A DNA stretch of 64,000 nt from Apodospora peruviana. Lineage: Eukaryota; Ascomycota; Sordariomycetes; Sordariales; Lasiosphaeriaceae. Each line of letters opens with the position of its first letter. Position 1 is the first letter of the stretch. The stretch covers positions 2,976,001 to 3,040,000 of the forward strand of contig JAUEDM010000004.1 in NCBI GenBank assembly GCA_033439685.1, read 5' to 3'. A program made the position numbers and the translations under genes. Below, in pieces: positions 58,893 through 64,000 of this stretch. The notes below the pieces were generated by a model. The model ran no database searches. It was not told the origin of the DNA and was given only the letters and a program-made list of their open reading frames with translations.

Positions 58893-60809
58893 TCACATAC
58901 CTAATCGCCGCAGACGCTTCCATCGGATCTTCATATCCCGATCAGGCGGCACCCCAGCACCGCCCACAAAACCTGGCATTATTCTGCGCCCGCCGGTCGG
59001 ACGGCGATCCGTCCAGCTGTGTCCACTCGACAAACTCAACATCAAACCGCGAGACCAGCATCGCAAAGAACCGACCCGGACACGTCGACACCCCGCCGCC
59101 GTAAGGAACCGGCTCGTGCGTCCTGCCAGCAATCGAGAACTGCTTCGCCTTTTTCGGGGAGCCCGTCTTGTCGTCCGCCGATTCCTCGTCGACGTACTTG
59201 ATATGCCTCTCGGCCCAGAACTCGCTCGCAGGATGTCCGTCGGCGCCCCAAATCTCCTCGTCGTAGTGCACGATCTCGAGCGGGGCCTGCAGAACCGCTC
59301 CCTTCTCAAGGGTGTGGCTCTCGATCACGGTCGGCGAGGTGACCTCGCGCGTGATGTTGGTGGACATGTGCAGCCGCAGCGCTTCGGTGTAGATGAACTG
59401 CAGGACCGGTAGCGCGAGCATCTTTTGCGTGTCGATGATTCGACTCTTTCCGGATGGGTCGTCGGGGTCATTGATCAGTGCAGTCTCGACTTCTTCGCGC
59501 ACGGATTGGAAGGTGGCTGGGTCTTTGATCAGTTCCATGACCATCCACGTTGCGATGGGGATCGAGTTGGCGTTTCCACTATCCTCATGGTTAGCAAAAC
59601 ATCATCAGATGAGACAGTATCGCGGTGGTGACTTACCCAAAAATAGGGTTAGTGAAGATGATGCCAGCTTGCGACTTCTTCGAAAACTTGGTATCCTCCC
59701 GCACCCATCTCGCCAGCTCGCGCGAGAACCGCGACCCGAAGATGGGCTCCCAGTCCGCGTCCGCGTCGGGTCCGTTCCAGTCGAGGTCAGCCCAAGTGGC
59801 ATCCAACCACTTTCCGACAGCGTCGTGCATATCATCCCGTCGCTTCCACGCTGCGGGGTTGATCCACTTGGTCAAGCCCCAGACGAGCTTGGCCGCGATG
59901 TCGACCATCTCCCAGAACCTGTCGATGAAGTCCGGGTAGAACTCAAGCAGGCGCGGGCGCATAAGCGCGACCGTCGCGGCCTCGGCCATGTCTCTCTGCA
60001 GGAACTCCTTGATGCGCACGGTCGTCCACTCGCCTACGGCAAATTTCTTCTCGAGGTGCTCCTCGGCGAAGAATTTCTGGTACGCCGCCCCCAGCTTGTT
60101 GGTCTCGTGCGTACGGGCGAGGTAGGTGTGTATAATGCGGTGGTATCCTGCCCAGTAGCGTGTGGTGGGCTGCTTGTCGCCTGGGACGGAGGAGCTGTTT
60201 CCGGGCGTACTGCTTCCATCTCCTCCTTGTTGAGGCCCATCATATACTCGAAGATGAGAAGCATAAACTTATCTGGGCTGATGGTGGCCGATGGACCGGT
60301 CCTGAAAATGGTCTGGATGCTGCGCGCCGACTTGATCAGGTAGACGTTCATGGGTCCAAGCCGGAAATTGACAATCTTGTGGCGGCGCAGTGCTTATCTA
60401 TTTGGTGGGTCGGTTACTATTCCAATTCCAAACTGAGGAGGGAAGTTAAAGCCCGATGGGACCTAAGAAAAGATATAACTCACGCTGCTCGCAACAAAAG
60501 CTTCTGCTGGTCCGTGTACTGGTACGTGTTGTACAGGTATGGAATCGGGTCCCAGACCTGGTAGGCGCCGTTTCCTGTTTTACCGATGCCAGAGAGATAG
60601 ATACCGATGCCAGAGAGATAGATACCGATGCCAGAGAGATAGATACCGATGCCAGAGAGATAGATACCGATGCCAAAGAGATAGATACCGATGCCAGAGA
60701 GATAGATGGCCGCGATCAGGGTCGCAACGATACCACCGACGAGGATATCCCAAAGGATGAGGTCGTATAATTTTCGAATCGCGACCCAGCAAGATGGCGA
60801 CGTCGACAT
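58893..60809 (-). pseudogene. Cytochrome P450 (CYP7/CYP8-like), decayed by frameshifts
   Basis: Pieces of a full P450 in order: membrane anchor (60809-60484), K-V-N-F-R-L-G-P segment (to about 60210), middle part (60200-59640), and the heme domain (59585-58893) with ExxR in EALR, and the Cys ligand in PYGGGVSTCPGRFFA. The join near 59585-59640 is a normal intron (GTAAGT...TAG). Damage: a one-base loss near 60205-60210 (frame change after MGLNKEEMEA) and a one-base gain in the T4/A4 run at 58968-58971, which replaces the conserved end by a premature stop (the other frame continues PPDRDMKIRWKRL). The intron after the anchor exon also cannot be closed in frame. An in-frame 21-bp tandem array expands the anchor. 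Confidence 0.75.
60580..60705. repeat. 21-bp minisatellite (six copies) in the P450 membrane anchor
   Basis: Six head-to-tail units of ATACCGATGCCAGAGAGATAG; unit 5 has one G-to-A change and the first is one base short of the consensus. On the P450 strand each unit adds IYLSGIG, so the hydrophobic anchor is stretched by about 35 residues. All frames through the array are open. Confidence 0.92.
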
Positions 60810-60851
60810 TGACGTCGAAACGGTGGCTTGGAATGCACAACAACAAGGTCT

Positions 60852-60989
60852 TCAAGGACTAGATGAGCTTCGGCTGGGGCCAAGCCACCACTGACAGACG
60901 AGACTTGAATTCATCAAGCCGGGGTGATCGACATGACTGAGGTATTCGCGTAAGACCTCGTTGGAGAGGTCGCTGATGTCGGTAGGCAT
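60852..60989 (-). CDS. F-box domain fragment
   Basis: 45 codons from the ATG at 60989. ISDLSNEVLREYLSHVDHPG followed by SLVCQWW reads as the start of an F-box (L-P/S-x-E-L/V...I/L..L...D....S.VC..W). The ORF stops after GPSRSSSSP, so only the N-terminal F-box half remains. It overlaps the region just upstream of the P450 pseudogene. Probably a truncated gene rather than a functional mini-protein, though F-box-only fragments cannot be excluded. Confidence 0.45.
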   Translation of the reverse strand: MPTDISDLSNEVLREYLSHVDHPGLMNSSLVCQWWLGPSRSSSSP

Positions 60990-61586
60990 AGTTATCGCTG
61001 ATGTTTGTGCTTTTGGAATAGATGGACTGCACGTGGGTAGGCAATGAGGGGGCGGGTGATGTAGTGATGTGTTGTGGAAATGGAGGTTTTCGTCAGAAAG
61101 ATAAGAGTTTCTTCTTGACATCCCAAGTCCAAAAGACCCGAGATTGTAATGAAAAGGACAGATGCAAGGTTCGCGTCGCCTGGACGCAGTGTAATACCAG
61201 GGACACTGTGGAAAATGATCATAGGCAAGCCCAGAGGACCATCAACCGCGGGACAAAAATAAAATTAATCATAAGGTCCTCCGTGGAGCACTTTCAGTAA
61301 TTAAACTAGAAAGAACAGATACTACACATGATCTAAGCCAAAAGGCAAAGACAGCTGAAGGAAAAAAAAACAAGAACGAAGCATTGGAAAATTTTGGCGG
61401 GCGAGCGAAGAATATATACCAGCGGGAGGTGGTGGTCTGTGCGCAGTTACAACGACTCCAACCAGTAGCAACGCGTGGCTAACACGGTCATACGGAAGGC
61501 ACAACCCCCCATGCCCCCTCTTTGAAGCAGCCACAGGATGGAAGTGGGAACCTGGAAGGTACGTAAGGACAGTATGATGGAATACC
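60990..61586. other. Intergenic, 0.6 kb
   Basis: Between the F-box fragment and the 3' end of the intact P450; no gene. Confidence 0.5.
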
Positions 61587-63403
61587 CTAGAACAGGTTGT
61601 GCTCCCTCAGTCTCAACTTGGTGATGATGCCCCGCTGCCTGGTGAACCAGCTCCCCTCGACCTTCCATTCCTTGGTCGGGTCCGCGAGCTCGATCTCATA
61701 GCGCTGGATCAGCGTCGCCGCAATCTTGTACACTTCGCAAAGAGCTAGAGTTTTCCCAATGCAGATTCTCGACCCACCGCCAAAAGTCAGATCCGCCGCA
61801 TTCATGCTCTGACGACGCAGCCGGTACGTCTCCTGGTCCTCGCCAGGAGCCTGCAGCCAGCGCTCCGGCCGGAACTCTTGAGCGTCCTGGCCAAAGACAT
61901 CCTTATTTCTCCCAACAACGTATGGATTCATGCCAATTGCGACACCGCCCGGCACAAAAGAACCATCGGGCAGCCTTACACCACTCTCAGGCACGTACCT
62001 TTCCATCGTTACCGCGACTACGGGATGGAAACGCAGCGCCTCACGGACGACCGCCTCGAGGTACGGAAGCTGGCGAGCAACATTGTACGGAGCAGGCCTC
62101 TCAGGGTCTAATCCAGCGGCGAGAATCTCCTCTTCGAGCTTGCGATAGATGGTGGGACGCTTGAGGCACAGATAAATGATGGACCGGATGGTGACGGCAG
62201 TCGTGTCGGCACCCGCGATCAGGTTCACCAGCAGGTACTCCATGATCGTGCCGTCGTCGACAAGCTCCGGGTTTTTTTTCTTCGACTCGATGAAGTATTG
62301 TAGGTAGTCGTGCGTCTTGGGGTCATAGTTGGCGTCTTTTCCTTGGATGCGAGCCATCAGCGACTCGAACGCGATCCTCGTCACGTTGGTGAGATTGGCG
62401 GGACCGATGCGAACGATCGGGTTTTTGTCCAACCAATAGTCCAGAAAGGGCATTTGACTGATGGCCTTGAAATAGTCCAGCGACGTGTCCGCAATTGCAA
62501 TGCTGCCGTCGAAATCGCAACCCTTGTCCAAGTATCCGAAACTACGACTGAAGGTAGCAGTGGAGAGGAAGTCCCATGTGCCTGGTAATTGTTATTTAGC
62601 ACATGTCTTGTTGAATCCATCGGCTGACAGGGAAATCAGACTTACAAAAGGCAAGCCACTCTCCTAAATCGCAATCTTTGGGGCCAGCTGGGCCGTTGAT
62701 AAACCGCTGCTCCAATTGTTTGCAGAACTCATTGATGACCCCGTCAATCTTGGGCTCGAGCGCCAACACACTTGACATTGAGTAATATTTGACGACGGGA
62801 CGCTTCTTTCGTGCGTGAATGACCTGGTTTGTCTCGCTGAACAGATGGTACGTGATCTTGCCGTCAATGATGGTGCTGTTGTTTTGGTACATCTCGGTCT
62901 GTCCAGGAAGATATTAACACCAATTTCACTAGTCTTGCATTAGAGAAGGCAAAACGAACAAGCGGATGTTACCTTTGACCATTTTCCATCGGTGCCATAT
63001 ATGACCTTTGCCAGCTCTGGGTAGTCGATATCAAGGAGGTTCGGCCCAGTCCGGACGACAGGGCCGTATTTTTCATGCAGCTTCTTGACCGTCAAGTGGT
63101 ACTCCTCACCCTTGAGCATCAGGACAAAACGCCATAGGTTGGTCCACCCTGCGAATACCTTGATTAGATGCCGTCGAATAGCACAGAAGATTGCCGTCGA
63201 GAGGGCTCTGTCAACATACCTGCGAGGAAGGGACCGGGATACCTTCGCAGCGGCGAGAGAGCCCATGATACAACGTGCCAGACGAAGACCGTGACACCGG
63301 TGGCGATTGCGAGTGCTTCGGCAAGCGACGTGAGGTTTATACCCGACAGCCCGCGAAGGGCAGTGACCAGATACGCGTCAATCCTTTCAAGAGACGAGTC
63401 CAT
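61587..63403 (-). CDS. Cytochrome P450 monooxygenase (pisatin-demethylase-like)
   Basis: Four exons: 63403-63220, 63148-62973, 62898-62646 and 62581-61587, giving 535 aa with consistent phases. An N-terminal membrane anchor (about residues 25-48) is followed by the Pro-rich hinge RRYPGPF. P450 motifs are all intact: AGADTT in the I helix, EALR (ExxR), FRPERW, and the heme loop FGGGSRICIGK. The overall pattern matches the fungal group that includes pisatin demethylase and many cluster P450s. It acts at the ER membrane with a P450 reductase; the substrate is unknown. Neighbour of a decayed P450 and an alpha/beta hydrolase, all on the minus strand. Confidence 0.92.
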
Positions 63404-64000
63404 GATGGGCAAAACCAGCTGTCTTGAGGAGGAGAAACCAGTGCGCTGGGGGTGGTTTTGGGTGACTGGGAATCTTTCCAAACTTGCTGTGCTCTTTGGC
63501 AAGAACTGCCTGGGGCAATGGAGCAAGGTATATGCAGAGACAGCGACACGGGCATTCCTCGACCCTGGTATCAACCTGCCACCACCAACATCAAGTGGCG
63601 CACTACTCCTGCAAGAAGTTTGTCAGTTTGGGACATCAATCCGGTGTTGTCAAGAACCCCGCCTTACATGACTATATCGGGCCTCCTCCAATGTATCACT
63701 CCGAGCCGAATGGCACCCGCGTTCCCACCCTATATGCGTCTCTATCTACTGAATGGTATGCAGAGCTTTGAGTTTGAGCGATCACGCATATGACACGGAG
63801 CCACAAAGCATGAGCGAGGAAAGCGCCCTCCGGGGTCGCAACCCACCAGGGATGTACATATTGGGCCGCGCCACAGGCCAAGGCCTCCTCGGCAGACACA
63901 TTGAGTTTCTAGCACTCTTTACTTACTAACGACGTTAAGCCAGCTGTACGTTCAGGATATCCCTGGACGAATGACCCAGGATGACACCCGACTGAGTGCA
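63404..64000. other. Intergenic at the window end
   Basis: Upstream of the intact P450. Short overlapping ORFs without motifs; nothing supported. Confidence 0.5.

Noticed and set aside
59393..60343. 316-codon plus-strand ORF
   Set aside because: Antisense to the P450 pseudogene, whose heme-binding and ExxR motifs are on the other strand.

Overview
The window looks like a chromosomal segment of a filamentous ascomycete (Pezizomycotina, probably a sordariomycete). Genes are spaced by 0.5-2 kb, introns are short (about 50-120 nt) with GTRNGT donors, CTAAC/CTGAC-like branch sites and YAG acceptors, and the proteins are typical fungal ones: WSC-domain secreted protein, Afg1 ATPase, Bbc1/Mti1, Kre9/Knh1-like GPI protein, M28 aminopeptidase, GH27 galactosidase, P450s and a UstYa-like protein. 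All exon joins below were derived by reading splice signals and checking phase by hand; no transcript evidence was available.

Layout. 0-18 kb: housekeeping and secreted-protein genes (cupredoxin, WSC, AFG1, DUF1295-like membrane protein, leucine aminopeptidase, two-HKD phospholipase-D-like protein, short heme-thiolate peroxygenase). 17.2-19.2 kb: an unusual gene fusing a Helo-like/STAND N-terminal domain to a degenerate Cdc42-like GTPase domain that has no CaaX box. 19.4-26.4 kb: a transposon-rich, AT-richer stretch with three copies of a long-TIR MITE, an LTR copy, a small secreted cysteine-containing protein and a Gln-rich coiled-coil gene that is either intact with one intron or recently broken. 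26.4-44.1 kb: conventional genes (secreted alpha/beta hydrolase, DUF3237 protein, Kre9/Knh1-like GPI protein, Bbc1/Mti1, GH27 alpha-galactosidase, two small hypothetical proteins).

44.7-63.4 kb is an accessory region. It has an unknown broken ORF, a frameshifted M61-like metallopeptidase, and then a UstYa-like gene with two HxxHC motifs that is divergently paired with a secreted precursor. The precursor carries four copies of a KK-LEPF-x-x-L peptide, several followed by KR. Beyond it lie Copia remnants with a solo LTR and perfect target-site duplication, a multi-pass membrane protein, an alpha/beta hydrolase and two P450s (one decayed, with a 21-bp in-frame minisatellite in its membrane anchor; one intact).

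The most interesting candidates are (1) the UstYa-like/Kex2-repeat precursor pair, which has the architecture of a dikaritin-type fungal RiPP locus with an unfamiliar core, and (2) the Helo-like plus pseudo-Rho fusion, which suggests a non-NLR way of controlling a cell-death-type domain. Whether the hydrolase and P450s belong to the RiPP locus is inference only.
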